Shown piece after piece: positions 46,082 to 54,634 of a stretch of 64,000 nt of DNA; within the stretch, counting starts at the first letter, position 1; every line of letters begins with the position of its first letter. The stretch comes from DASZBX01 sp035943635 (GTDB lineage: Bacteria; Actinomycetota; Actinomycetes; Streptomycetales; Catenulisporaceae). Location: assembly GCA_035943635.1 (NCBI GenBank), contig DASZBX010000061.1:62001-126000 (forward strand), read 5' to 3'. Both the position numbers and the translations under genes were made by a program. Below the pieces are notes generated by a model. That model worked only from the letters and a program-made list of their open reading frames with translations. It was not told the origin of the DNA and searched no databases.

Positions 46082-46207
46082 AATCATGGAATTTGGCAGC
46101 TGCCGGACCGCCGCAAAGCGACGTGGGTCCTGGGGATGGGCATCTACCTGTCCCGTGCTACCCAACCCAGATGACCAGTGATGTAACATCTGGAACACTC
46201 TCTCGAC

Positions 46208-46384
46208 ATGAGTACATCGAGTGCCGTCCCGATCCTTAGGACCGTTGATCTATCGGCGGCGTACCGGGCGGCTATGCGGCTTCTCGATCTCGTCGAGCCG
46301 CTGCTGAAACTCCCCAATGGCAGCCTCCGGATTCGCCGTAGCGAACTGGAGCGCTGGCTCACGGCTCACGAGGAAAAGTGCTGA
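46208..46384 (+). CDS. xis: Excisionase-like small DNA-binding protein (Xis)
   Basis: 58 residues. ILRTVDLSAAYRAAMR then LLKLPNGSLRIRRSELERWL is the winged-helix form of excisionases in SLP1/pSAM2-type elements, though the N-terminal part is short. Its stop overlaps the integrase start by one base (TGATG), the normal xis-int arrangement. Xis bends DNA at attachment sites to favour excision. The gene looks intact, unlike the integrase. Confidence 0.72.
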   Translation: MSTSSAVPILRTVDLSAAYRAAMRLLDLVEPLLKLPNGSLRIRRSELERWLTAHEEKC

Positions 46385-48256
46385 TGGAACTTACTTACTC
46401 TGTCCATGTCCACAAGGTTGAAGTCCGCAAGAATAGCGCTGGAAAAACCGTTTCATACCGCGTGGGATGGCTAGTCGAAAGGCTGCCGTTGTGGCGAGAG
46501 ACGTTCAAGACTGCCGCCCAAGCCGACTCCTTCCGCTCCGAACTGATCGCAGCGACCAAACGAGGCGAGCCATTCGACGGCGCGACCGGGCGACCCGCGA
46601 GCGACAACCGCAAGGCCGCAAGCCCGGCATGGTTCGCATTCGCCCAGGACTCCGGGGTTCCGCAGATCACCACTCACCGAGTGTTATAAAGTGCCCTTGA
46701 CCTGGGCAAATGAGGGTACTCATAGAGACATGGCGTGTTACTGGACCCTCGAAAAATCGCAGGTCACACGCTTGCCGGTGAGAACCATCCAGATGGGCGG
46801 CTTGGGTTGCTCACCATCACCGCAAGATGTTACTGACTGTCCGCCATGTTCGCAATCGGAGTCGCAGCAGATTGTGATACTCCCACCTGCGTCGATAAAA
46901 GCAGCCCGACCGCAGTCGTGTCGCTATTGCGGCCGTCGAGCACCATGTAAGGACCGCCCGTGAGCTGCATCGACGGCCGCACCTAGATACACGGGCATTT
47001 CGGGCGCTGACCCGTATCCTTCCAGCTCAGAGGACCTTTTGTGTTACTAGTTAAGGCATTTATCTGCGGAACCCGGGGGACTGCGCGGGGAGCAAATGGC
47101 CCTACGTCTTGTCGAATCATCGGCACGGCATTGCCGACACGATGGCCGATGCGACCGAGGTCATGCCTTCCAGCAAGATTGTCGCTCTGAGCACTGCGGA
47201 TCTACCGGCCGCCGTGCGCTGGGCAGTCAGTGAGAAAGTCCGTGACCCCGCACGAGAAGCTCCACCGAACCTCGCGCCAGCTATCGGCTGGCTGGAGCGC
47301 AACACGGTGCCTATGTCCGCGTTCGAGGAAAAGGGCCAAGGTGCGCAACTGGCTAGGCAACTGCTGGACCGGCTCAGTGGTAGGCAAGATGGTTCGCCCG
47401 CAGCTGCGAGCATGGCAATGCGCAATCGTGCCATCGCAAACAACCTGATGAGCTACGCAATCGAGATGGGTGTCTTGAATGCCAACCCGCTCAAAGCGGT
47501 GAAATGGACCAAGCCGAAAGTCTCCGAGGAAATCGACGTCCGGGTCGTTGCCAACCCGGATCAGGCTGCCCGGCTCCTGTCAGCCGTGGCCACCCACGGC
47601 GAACTGGGAGAAAGGTTGGTGGCGTTCTTCGGCTGTATGTGCTAGGCCGCATTGCGGCCTGAGGAAGTCATCGGCTTGCAGCGGGATGACTTGGCGAGCT
47701 TACTCAAGAAGGGCTGGGGAGAGGCGCTGCTGTACACGGCGGAAACGTCGCCGGGTAAGAGCTGGACCGACAGCGGCACACAAAGCGAGCGTCGCAGCCT
47801 CAAGCAACGCGCCACCGATGTGGTCCTGTACCGATCCACCCCATCCTGGTCGCACTGCTTCGCTCCCACCTGGAGCGGTTCCCCACTGCGACAGGGGACG
47901 TCTTTCGCGGACCGCGCGGCGGCCGGATCTCCGACAGCGGCTACCTGCCGCATTTCCACACGGCACGTACTGGAGCATTCACCCCGGCTGAAGCGGCCTC
48001 ACCCCTCGCTGAACGGCCCTATGAGCTCCGACACGCCGCAGTCTCCACGTGGTTGAACGTCGGAGTAGACCCGGCTCAAGTAGCCGAGTGGGCAGGGCAC
48101 TCCGTGGCGGTCCTACTCCGGGTGTACGCCAAGTGCATCTCTGGCAAGGACGCCGAAGCCAAGCGGCGCATTCTCGACGCCATGAAGCCCGAGCCCGAGC
48201 CCGAGCCCGATGCCGAAAGGCCTGAAGGCGAGGCTTCCCCCATGGGGAACGTATAA
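46384..48256 (+). pseudogene. int: SLP1/pSAM2-type tyrosine integrase, broken by insertion, nonsense and frameshift
   Basis: The N-terminal part (SYRVGWLVERLPLWRETFKT, ADSFRSELIAATKRGEPFD, then AWFAFAQD) is cut by the insertion at 46652-47077. It resumes at KWPYVLSNHRHGIAD and continues to VAFFGCMC, where TAG at 47642-47644 replaces the usual Tyr of CMYYAALRPEE. The catalytic Arg (AALRPEEV) follows. A one-base indel near 47826 changes frame, after which the rest is clear: IHPILVALLRSHLERFPTA, ELRHAAVSTW (H-x-x-R), AEWAGHSVAVLL and RVYAKC (nucleophile Tyr). It would have been about 480 residues. It points at tRNA-Tyr, the known SLP1 target. At least three lesions make it inactive. Confidence 0.9.
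46652..47077. mobile_element. 426-bp MITE-like insertion with 16-bp TIRs and 5-bp target duplication
   Basis: Left end CCGGGGTTCCGCAGAT (46652-46667) and right end ATCTGCGGAACCCGGG (47062-47077) are inverted repeats with one mismatch. GGACT flanks both sides (46647-46651 and 47078-47082). Deleting the element and one GGACT joins the integrase codons in the correct frame (AQD-CAGS-KWP). The interior is AT-richer than the genome and holds no transposase; an open frame at 46691-46963 has no recognisable product. A transposase would have to act in trans. The IS family is not identified. Confidence 0.85.
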
Positions 48257-48312
48257 GGAACGATCAGCCGTATCTGGTCGTGATGGGCCGTAACCAGACG
48301 TATAAATGGGTT

Positions 48313-48352
48313 GAGCCCCCGCTCAGCGTTTCCGCTGTTCGGGGGCTCTTTT
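48313..48352 (+). terminator. Intrinsic terminator after the integrase remnant
   Basis: GAGCCCCCG (48313-48321) pairs perfectly with CGGGGGCTC (48340-48348) around an 18-base loop and is followed by TTTT. It stands 57 bases after the integrase stop and 10 bases before the 3' end of the convergent tRNA-Tyr. Confidence 0.85.
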
Positions 48353-48361
48353 GCCTAACCG

Positions 48362-48442
48362 TGGCAGGTAAAGGATTCGAACCTTTGTAGCTTTCGCGAT
48401 GGATTTACAGTCCACTCCCATTGGCCGCTCGGGCAACCTGCC
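48362..48442 (-). tRNA. tRNA-Tyr (anticodon GTA)
   Basis: An 81-base class II tRNA read on the minus strand: acceptor GGCAGGT/ACCTGCC, anticodon loop CTGTAAA, long variable arm, T-arm AAAGG-TTCGAAT-CCTTT and discriminator A. CCA is not encoded. The integrase remnant ends beside its 3' end, the standard integration site of SLP1-type elements. Confidence 0.96.
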
Positions 48443-48585
48443 AAGGTGATCACTCCCGAAGGAGTGGCCTCGAAAAGGATAGCCTATAAACGGGGGTGGT
48501 CCGCCACCGGTTTGCGGTGCGTCGGGTGAGATCGGGTGGGACTCGGGAGACGGTCGACAACCGCAGCCCCCTCCCCACCTCCGAA

Positions 48586-49470
48586 CTACGGCTGCAACGG
48601 CGGGTAAGCCGGGTCGAGCAGCCCGTTCTCCTTGAGGAACCCGTGCAGCGGGGTCGTTTCCGGGTAGTGGCCCCACGCGTGGTCACCATCCCCCTGGCCG
48701 ACGCCGCCGAGGAGCTGCTTCTGGATCGGGGAGAATGTGTCGTAGATCTCACTCGCCTGGAGCTTGGCGACTTCGTCGCGGTTGGCTATCCAGCGGTGGG
48801 TGTACGCATAGAACATGGCCTTGCGGGTGATGTCCGAGTAGTTGTTGGTGCGGGTGTGCCACAGGCGGCGGTCGAAGAAGACCACGTCGCCGGGGTTGGC
48901 GCACACCTCGACCGATCCTTCTGGCTCGGGCCAGACCACGTCGCGGCGGGGCGGGCCGTCGATCCGGTTGGTCAGGTGGCTGCCGGGGACGACCTTGAAG
49001 TTGCCGCGGCCCTGGACGGACACGTCCGACAGCCAGTACGCCAGCTTCACCGACAGGCGCGGGCGGGGGGAGGTCTCCAGTTCGCGGTTCTGCCGGCCGC
49101 CGTCCTGGTGCCACTCGTACCGGTACGGCTTCTCGATCCGGATCGGCGGGTGCACGTCCAGGTGGGAGTGGTAGATGTGGATGTTCCAGCCGAGGATCGA
49201 CCAGACGAACGGGAAGGTGGCCGGGTGGTCGATCAGGCTGACGGTGTCGGGGGCGCTGTTCACGCCGCACAGCAGGTGCATCGCACCCTCGGCGGACAGG
49301 CGCTCCCCGGCCTGCTCGGCGGCGTAGACGCGGTCGATCACGGCGGTGTAGAGCTCGACCTCGCTCGCGCTCAGCGCGCCGGGTATGACCAGATACCCGT
49401 CACGGTCGAACTGGGCGCGTTGCTCGGCGGTCATGGGCGTTGTGGCACGGGTGTCGGTCGAAGTGGACAT
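48586..49470 (-). CDS. PhyH-family Fe(II)/2-oxoglutarate dioxygenase
   Basis: 294 residues from the ATG at 49470 (MSTSTDTRATTP) with GGGGA 5 bases upstream. A phytanoyl-CoA dioxygenase-like double-stranded beta-helix enzyme. Iron ligands: H and D in RYEWHQDGGRQNRE and distal H in DRRLWHTRTNN; the 2-oxoglutarate Arg is in DITRKAMFYAYTHRW. It starts FDRDGYLVIPGALSASEVEL, typical of the family. Substrate unknown; relatives hydroxylate lipids, ectoine or secondary metabolites. Divergent from the GMC oxidoreductase gene (186-base gap), so the two may act together. Confidence 0.9.
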   Translation of the reverse strand: MSTSTDTRATTPMTAEQRAQFDRDGYLVIPGALSASEVELYTAVIDRVYAAEQAGERLSAEGAMHLLCGVNSAPDTVSLIDHPATFPFVWSILGWNIHIYHSHLDVHPPIRIEKPYRYEWHQDGGRQNRELETSPRPRLSVKLAYWLSDVSVQGRGNFKVVPGSHLTNRIDGPPRRDVVWPEPEGSVEVCANPGDVVFFDRRLWHTRTNNYSDITRKAMFYAYTHRWIANRDEVAKLQASEIYDTFSPIQKQLLGGVGQGDGDHAWGHYPETTPLHGFLKENGLLDPAYPPLQP

Positions 49471-49655
49471 GATTCCCCAACTGTCTACTGAGTGCGTGTT
49501 CGGGTGGAAATGACCGTATATTTGCCGACTCGGAAAGTTCCCTTGCTGGTCGGCTTGTTGGACAACCATAGTAGACGCGCCAGGTGCGCGAACGGTTGTC
49601 TGCATGTAACCGGGCGCTCTTGTGCAGCACTTCTGCGGGTGCTGTTCTGAGAGGC

Positions 49656-51176
49656 GTGGACGAGTTGAGGCGTGAGGCCGACACGATCGTCGTCGGCGCC
49701 GGGGCGGCCGGGTGTGTGCTGGCTGCGCGGCTTTCCGAGGACCCCTGCCATCAGGTGCTGCTGGTCGAGGCCGGGCCGGACTACCCGTCCGTCGACCTGC
49801 TGCCGGACGAGCTGCGCAGCGGCTGGCGCGCGGCCGGGACGCACGACTGGGCCTACACCGACGAGGTCACCGGCGGGCCGGTGGCCCGGGCCCGGGTGGT
49901 CGGCGGCTGCTCGGCGACCAACGGGACCGTGGCGCTGCGCGGCACCCCGGCCGACTACGACCGCTGGGCCGCGCTGGGCAATCCGGGCTGGGCCTACGCC
50001 GACGTGCTGCCTGCCTTCCGCCGGGTCGAGGACGATCTGGACTTCGCCGACCAGTGGCACGGCCGGGGCGGCCCGATCCCGGTCCGGCGCTACCGGCCCA
50101 AGGAGCTGACCTGGGCGAACGCCGCCGCCTACACCGCGATGGTGCTGGCCGGGTTCCCGGAGCTGGCCGACCACAACCGGCCCGGCGCGGTGGGGCTGGG
50201 CCCGGCGCCGGTGAACACGGTCGGCGGGGAGCGGATGGGCGCGGCCCGGACCTACCTGGCCCGGGCCCGGTCCCGGGACAACCTGGCCGTGCTGCCGGAC
50301 GCCCTGGTCGACCGGGTGGTGATCGAGCACGGCCGGGCCGTGGCCGTACAACTCGCCGACGGCCGGATGGTCCGGGCGGACCGGATCGTGCTGGCCTCGG
50401 GCGCGTACGGCTCGCCGGCGATCCTGCTGCGTTCCGGCGTCGGCGCGGCCGGGCAGCTGCGTGAGCTGGGCATCAGCGTGCACGCGGACCTGGCCGGGGT
50501 GGGCGCGAACCTGCAGGAGCACCCGGGGGTGTCCGTGATCTGGCCGGCCGACGCCGCGCAGCCGGACGGGCCGCGGTTCCAGATCGTGGCGACCTGGCGC
50601 AGCGGGCTGGACCCGCAGGCGGTGGACTCCGGCTACGACATGCAGCACCTGCCGGCCGGCGCCCCGGGGATGTTCTGGATCTCGGCTGCGGTGATGACCC
50701 CGCGGTCGCGCGGCACGGTGCGGCTGGCCTCGGCCGACCCGGCCGCCGCGCCGCGGATCCGGCTGAACCTGCTGGAGGACCCGCTGGACCTGGCCCGCCT
50801 GGTCGCCGGGGTGCGCTCGGCCCGGCAGATCGGCGCCGAGTCGCCGATGACGGACCTGGCCGCCGGGCCGGAGCGGTGGCCCGGGGCCGGGATCGAGGAC
50901 GACGAGGAGCTGGGCCGGGCGGTGCGCGCCGCGGCCTGGACGTACCACCACGCGGCCGGGACCTGCGCGATGGGCCCGGAGCCGGCCGACGGCGCGGTGG
51001 TCGACGCCGGGGGAGCGGTGCACGGCGTGGAGGGGCTCTACGTGGCCGACGCGTCGATCATGCCGGTGCTTCCGGCGGGGAACATCCACCTGCCGACGAT
51101 GATGGTGGCCGAGCGGATAGCGGAGCTGTTGGGCAAGGAGAACGTGCAGGTCGGAGCCGTGGCGGAGGCCCGGTAA
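49656..51176 (+). CDS. GMC-family FAD oxidoreductase (choline dehydrogenase/MftG-like)
   Basis: 506 residues from the GTG at 49656 with GAGAGG just upstream. Dinucleotide-binding start DTIVVGAGAAGCVLAARLSE, then RVVGGCSATNGTVALRG and ASGAYGSPAILLRSGVG (GMC signature 2). The C-terminal catalytic region is TYHHAAGTCAMGP followed by GLYVADASIMPVLPAGNIHL. Such enzymes oxidise alcohols. Sequence style recalls MftG, which reoxidises mycofactocin, but no other mycofactocin genes are in the window. No signal peptide; cytoplasmic. Confidence 0.9.
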   Translation: MDELRREADTIVVGAGAAGCVLAARLSEDPCHQVLLVEAGPDYPSVDLLPDELRSGWRAAGTHDWAYTDEVTGGPVARARVVGGCSATNGTVALRGTPADYDRWAALGNPGWAYADVLPAFRRVEDDLDFADQWHGRGGPIPVRRYRPKELTWANAAAYTAMVLAGFPELADHNRPGAVGLGPAPVNTVGGERMGAARTYLARARSRDNLAVLPDALVDRVVIEHGRAVAVQLADGRMVRADRIVLASGAYGSPAILLRSGVGAAGQLRELGISVHADLAGVGANLQEHPGVSVIWPADAAQPDGPRFQIVATWRSGLDPQAVDSGYDMQHLPAGAPGMFWISAAVMTPRSRGTVRLASADPAAAPRIRLNLLEDPLDLARLVAGVRSARQIGAESPMTDLAAGPERWPGAGIEDDEELGRAVRAAAWTYHHAAGTCAMGPEPADGAVVDAGGAVHGVEGLYVADASIMPVLPAGNIHLPTMMVAERIAELLGKENVQVGAVAEAR

Positions 51177-51202
51177 GCGTCGGTGCGCCGGGCAGGCGCG
51201 GC

Positions 51203-52276
51203 TCAGCCGCCGCGGACGGAGGAACAGCCGCCGCCGGCCCAGCGGGCATAGGCCGGGACCCAGTTGGTCGCGATGGCGTCGACCCGATCGCGGCTGAGAC
51301 TGCTCCATTCGGCTGACGACGGAGGGGTCCAGGCCCACACCACCAGCCCGGCCCGGTGCCAGCCGGCGACCTCGGCGGCCGTCATCCCGGTGTACTGGAG
51401 GTAGAGGATCCGGGCCCCGGTGGCGAGCACCGCACTGGGCGGCGGGTCCCCGGCGTCCTGCAGGAAGGCGGTCGGGACCGACGGCGCCGCGGCGCGGAAC
51501 GCCAGCAGGTCCGGCGCGGTCCACCCGGCCACCACGATCCGCGAACTCAGCCCGGACGCCGCGATCACCTGCGCGAAGTGGGCGAACTGGGTCTGCGCGG
51601 GCACCGGGTCCGAGCCGTCCAGCGGGTCGGACTCCATCTGGATCACGATCGGCAGCCCGGTCGCGCGGATTCCGGCGAGCAGTTGCGCGAGGGTCTGCGG
51701 GTGCAGCCCGGCCCGGATCTGGCCGGCGTCGTCGCGGGAGGTCAGCGCGGTGAACCGGGCCGCGGTGTAGCCGGTGATCGGCCCGGTCCCGGATGTGGTC
51801 CGGTCGACGGTCGGATCGTGCAGCGCGACCGGGACGCCGTCCGCGGTCCAGCGCACGTCGACGTTGAGGATGCCGGCGCCGTGCCGGGCCGCGTCGACCT
51901 CGCTCCAGGAGGTGTTCTCCGGGAACGCGTCCGGATTCCCGCCCTCGCCGCGGTGCGCGATCACCGGCGGGATCCGGCAGCCGGACGAGGCCGAGCCCTG
52001 GTGGGGGATGGCGGCGAAGAAACCGGCGGCGGTGGGGAGGGAGTCCAGGGCCTGAATCGGGTGCCCCAGGGCCGTCACCGTGATGGGCGCGGGTGCCGAG
52101 ACCCTTGGCGAAGGCGAAGGCGAAGGCGAAGGCGAAGGCGAAGGCGAGGGTGAGGGCGAAGCGACAGGGGCGCCGACACCGCGCCCGGCATCGGCGTACC
52201 CTGCGGATGACCCATGCGCGAAACAAACCAGTGCGACAGCAGACACCAGCATGGCGGCGGCCGATCTGATGCGCAT
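51203..52276 (-). CDS. Secreted glycerophosphodiester phosphodiesterase-like protein
   Basis: 357 residues, ATG at 52276 with a signal peptide (MRIRSAAAMLVSAVALVCFA). A Ser-Pro repeat follows, encoded by a 6-base tandem repeat (52107-52160). The GDPD barrel begins at PPVIAHRGEGGNPDAFPENT, and GVPVALHDPTVDRTT is intact. The usual metal-binding E-x-D reads N-V-D (ILNVDVRWTADG), so the first Glu is replaced by Asn. IVIQMESDPLDGSD replaces the usual E-I-K. Activity may be reduced or the substrate different. The enzyme would act outside the membrane on glycerophosphodiesters. Confidence 0.82.
   Translation of the reverse strand: MRIRSAAAMLVSAVALVCFAHGSSAGYADAGRGVGAPVASPSPSPSPSPSPSPSPSPRVSAPAPITVTALGHPIQALDSLPTAAGFFAAIPHQGSASSGCRIPPVIAHRGEGGNPDAFPENTSWSEVDAARHGAGILNVDVRWTADGVPVALHDPTVDRTTSGTGPITGYTAARFTALTSRDDAGQIRAGLHPQTLAQLLAGIRATGLPIVIQMESDPLDGSDPVPAQTQFAHFAQVIAASGLSSRIVVAGWTAPDLLAFRAAAPSVPTAFLQDAGDPPPSAVLATGARILYLQYTGMTAAEVAGWHRAGLVVWAWTPPSSAEWSSLSRDRVDAIATNWVPAYARWAGGGCSSVRGG
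52107..52160. repeat. Hexanucleotide tandem repeat inside the GDPD gene
   Basis: Six perfect copies of GGCGAA followed by three variants (GGCGAG, GGTGAG, GGCGAA). On the coding strand this gives a Ser-Pro linker between signal peptide and enzyme. Copy number could vary without shifting the frame. Confidence 0.85.
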
Positions 52277-52389
52277 GCAGTCAGGATAATGAGCCGACCT
52301 GCGTTTCCGCGGGCGCAGGGCCGGGCCGTTGCGCCGAAAGATGACAAGGTGATGAGGAGACGAGGTGATCAGACGACCCTGACACCCGG

Positions 52390-52779
52390 TCAGACCGCGT
52401 ACGCCAGCCCGAGTCCGAGCGCCGCGGCGGCCAGACCGAAGGCGATGCTGCTCACCATGTTCACCAGCGCGAGCGTCGCCCGGCCGTCCTCGGCCAGCCG
52501 GATCGTCTCCACGCTGAACGTCGAGAAGGTCGTATACCCGCCGCACACCCCGGTACCGACCACCGCGAGCACGTCGGCCGGCATCCCGTGCCGCCCGGCC
52601 AAACCGACGAGCAGACCGAGCACGAACGCACCACTCACGTTGATCAGCCAAGTCCCGCCCGGGAACGGCGCGGCCGGGACCGGCGCCGTCCCGCGCCGAC
52701 GGGTCACCGCCCGGTCGACCAGATACCGCGCCACCGCGCCGAACGACGCACCCAGACCCACCAAGGCCATCAGTCCCAT
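52390..52779 (-). CDS. crcB: Fluoride channel subunit CrcB/FluC (second of tandem pair)
   Basis: 129 residues, ATG with GGCGGAGG about 9 bases upstream; starts 2 bases after the previous stop. Four helices; signatures GASFGAVARYLVDR, GTWLINVSGAFVLGLLVG and GVCGGYTTFSTFSVE, which includes the phenylalanine/threonine track of Fluc channels. It exports fluoride from the cytoplasm. Paired crcB genes may form heterodimers. Confidence 0.94.
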   Translation of the reverse strand: MGLMALVGLGASFGAVARYLVDRAVTRRRGTAPVPAAPFPGGTWLINVSGAFVLGLLVGLAGRHGMPADVLAVVGTGVCGGYTTFSTFSVETIRLAEDGRATLALVNMVSSIAFGLAAAALGLGLAYAV

Positions 52780-52781
52780 TG

Positions 52782-53315
52782 TCAGACCTCCGCCTTATCC
52801 GCTGCGGCGCTCTGCGCGCCCGCTTCGGCCGCCAACCGGCGCCGCGCGAGCACGGCGCGGCCGCAGGCCAGGCCCAGGCAGGTCGCGGCGAGGCCGGCCG
52901 CGAGCGAGCCGCCCACGTTCAGCGCGGCGGCCCCGTAGTGCCGGTCGGCGAGCAGCCGGTCCGTGTCGACCATCCAGGTGGAGAACGTCGTGTAGGCGCC
53001 GCAGAAGCCGACGCCGAGCAACGGGCGCACGTACCGGGTCGGCGGCCAGATCTCCACCACGAACACCAGCAGCAACGCCAGGACGAAGGACCCGGACACG
53101 TTGATCGCGAAGGTGGTCGCGGGGAAGGCTCCGTGCCTGGTCGGGAAGGTCAATCCGAGTTCGTACCGGCTCACCCCGCCGGCGAAGCCGCCCACCGCGA
53201 TCGCGGCGAGCACCCGGGCGGTGTGGGGTTGCGCCGGCGGCGCCGCAGAGACTTCGACGTCCGGGTCGACCGGCAGCACCGATCTGGATGGTTCGCTGTC
53301 GCGGCTGTTCGCCAT
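52782..53315 (-). CDS. crcB: Fluoride channel subunit CrcB/FluC (first of tandem pair)
   Basis: 177 residues from the ATG at 53315 (MANSRDSEPSRSVLP) with GGAGAGGTG 5-6 bases upstream. A ~45-residue hydrophilic start precedes four helices; GGFAGGVSRYELGLTF, TTFAINVSGSFVLALLL and GFCGAYTTFSTWMVDT are family signatures. A TATAAT lies about 100 bases upstream on the same strand (about 53412-53417). No fluoride riboswitch was recognised in the leader. Confidence 0.92.
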   Translation of the reverse strand: MANSRDSEPSRSVLPVDPDVEVSAAPPAQPHTARVLAAIAVGGFAGGVSRYELGLTFPTRHGAFPATTFAINVSGSFVLALLLVFVVEIWPPTRYVRPLLGVGFCGAYTTFSTWMVDTDRLLADRHYGAAALNVGGSLAAGLAATCLGLACGRAVLARRRLAAEAGAQSAAADKAEV

Positions 53316-53477
53316 CGGGCACACCTCTCCTACTCGCAGAACCACTCAAGTAGGGACCGTTGGCAGGCGTCGGGCCGGGTCGGCCAGGCGCCGCGGTCGA
53401 TGGCGAGCCCCTCCGCCAGAACGCGCACCATTATAGGGAGGGCGCGAACGAGGCAGTTATATAGGTACCGCCGAACG

Positions 53478-54530
53478 CTAGCCGAGTTCCTCGCCGATGG
53501 CCCTGGCGAAGGCGGTGACATCCTCCTGCGTCGTGTCGAACGAGGTCATCCAGCGCACCTCGCCGGTGTGCTCGTTCCAGGTGTAGAAGCGGAAGTGCTT
53601 CTGCAGCCGTGCGGCGGCCTCGGGCGGGATGACCGCGAAGACGGCGTTCGCCTGCACTTTCCGGGTGACCTGCACGCCCGGGATCTCGCGGACGGCCTCG
53701 TACAGCCGCTGCGCCATCTCGTTGCTGTGTTTCGCGTTGCGCAGCCACAGGCTCGTGCCGAGCAGGGCGTCGAACTGCGCCGACATGAACCGCATCTTGG
53801 ACGCCAGCTGCATCCCGGCCTTGCGCAGGTACTGCACGCCGCGGGCCGCGTCCGGGTTGAGCACCACGATCGCCTCGCCGAGCATCAGGCCGTTCTTCGT
53901 GCCGCCGAAGGAGAGCACGTCCACGCCCGCGTCCGTGGTGAAGGCGCGCAGCGGCTGGTCCAGGGTCGCGGCCGCGTTGGCCAGCCGGGCGCCGTCCAGG
54001 TACACCTTCATGCCGCGCTCGTGCGCGTGTATGCAGATCGCCCGGATCTCCTCCGCGGAGTAGCAGGTGCCCAGTTCGGTGGTCTGGGTGATCGCCACGA
54101 CCCGCGGCTGGGCCCGGTGCTGGTCGCCGAAGCCGAAGGCCTCCCGGTCGATCAGCTCCGGGGTCAGCTTGCCGTCCGGGGTGGGCACCGGCAGCAGTTT
54201 CAGCCCGGCGATCTTCTCCGGGGCGCCGCACTCGTCCACCTGGATGTGCGCGGTCGCGGCGCAGATCACCGCCTCCCAGCGCTCGGTCATCGCCTGGAGC
54301 GCGACCACGTTCGCGCCGGTGCCGTTGAACACCGGGAAGGCGGCGGCGCGCAGGCCGAAGTGGCTGCGGAACACCTCCTGCAGGTGCTCGGTGTACTCGT
54401 CGTCGCCGTAGCTGACCTGGTGGCCTCCGTTGGCCTTGGCGATCGCGGTGAGGACCTCGGGGTGGATGCCGGCGTAGTTGTCGCTGGCGAAGCCTCGGAC
54501 GGCCGGGTCGTGGCGTCGTTCGACGGTCAT
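53478..54530 (-). CDS. Low-specificity L-threonine aldolase (PLP enzyme)
   Basis: 350 residues, ATG at 54530 with GAGGGAG about 9 bases upstream. Fold-type I PLP enzyme that splits threonine to glycine and acetaldehyde. Start RGFASDNYAGIHPEVLTAI; glycine-rich FNGTGANVVALQAM; stacking histidine in AHIQVDECGAPEK; LDGARLANAAATL; PLP lysine in VLSFGGTKNGLMLGEAIV. Length and motifs are complete. It lies next to a DUF6421 gene on the same strand, a pairing I also recall from streptomycetes. Confidence 0.92.
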   Translation of the reverse strand: MTVERRHDPAVRGFASDNYAGIHPEVLTAIAKANGGHQVSYGDDEYTEHLQEVFRSHFGLRAAAFPVFNGTGANVVALQAMTERWEAVICAATAHIQVDECGAPEKIAGLKLLPVPTPDGKLTPELIDREAFGFGDQHRAQPRVVAITQTTELGTCYSAEEIRAICIHAHERGMKVYLDGARLANAAATLDQPLRAFTTDAGVDVLSFGGTKNGLMLGEAIVVLNPDAARGVQYLRKAGMQLASKMRFMSAQFDALLGTSLWLRNAKHSNEMAQRLYEAVREIPGVQVTRKVQANAVFAVIPPEAAARLQKHFRFYTWNEHTGEVRWMTSFDTTQEDVTAFARAIGEELG

Positions 54531-54634
54531 GGTGGTGCAGCTCCCTCGTGGTCGGTGCCGGGTTCGGCGCAACGGGCGGCGACTTCGGCTTCGACGATAC
54601 CTACTCGGCCGGCCGTCGGACTCGCCCGCCCGGT

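Larger units (their letters stand above)
45612..46207. other. Gene-poor left flank of the decayed integrative element
   Basis: 596 bases without a supportable gene; GC falls from about 45830 onward. It contains four perfect copies of the 9-mer CGAACCACC (45771-45806), which make Pro-Glu-Pro or Gly-Ser repeats in false frames, then a fragment of tRNA-Tyr (45884-45908) and copy 2 of the 17-bp repeat (46065-46081). The promoter of xis should lie near 46160-46200. Confidence 0.5.

Noticed and set aside
46691..46963. Cys-containing open frame inside the MITE
   Set aside because: No similarity to a transposase or other family; the element is explained without it.
53316..53470. Fluoride riboswitch before the crcB pair
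   Set aside because: A GGTCGATGGCGAG-like string occurs only on the opposite strand; no pseudoknot elements in the leader.
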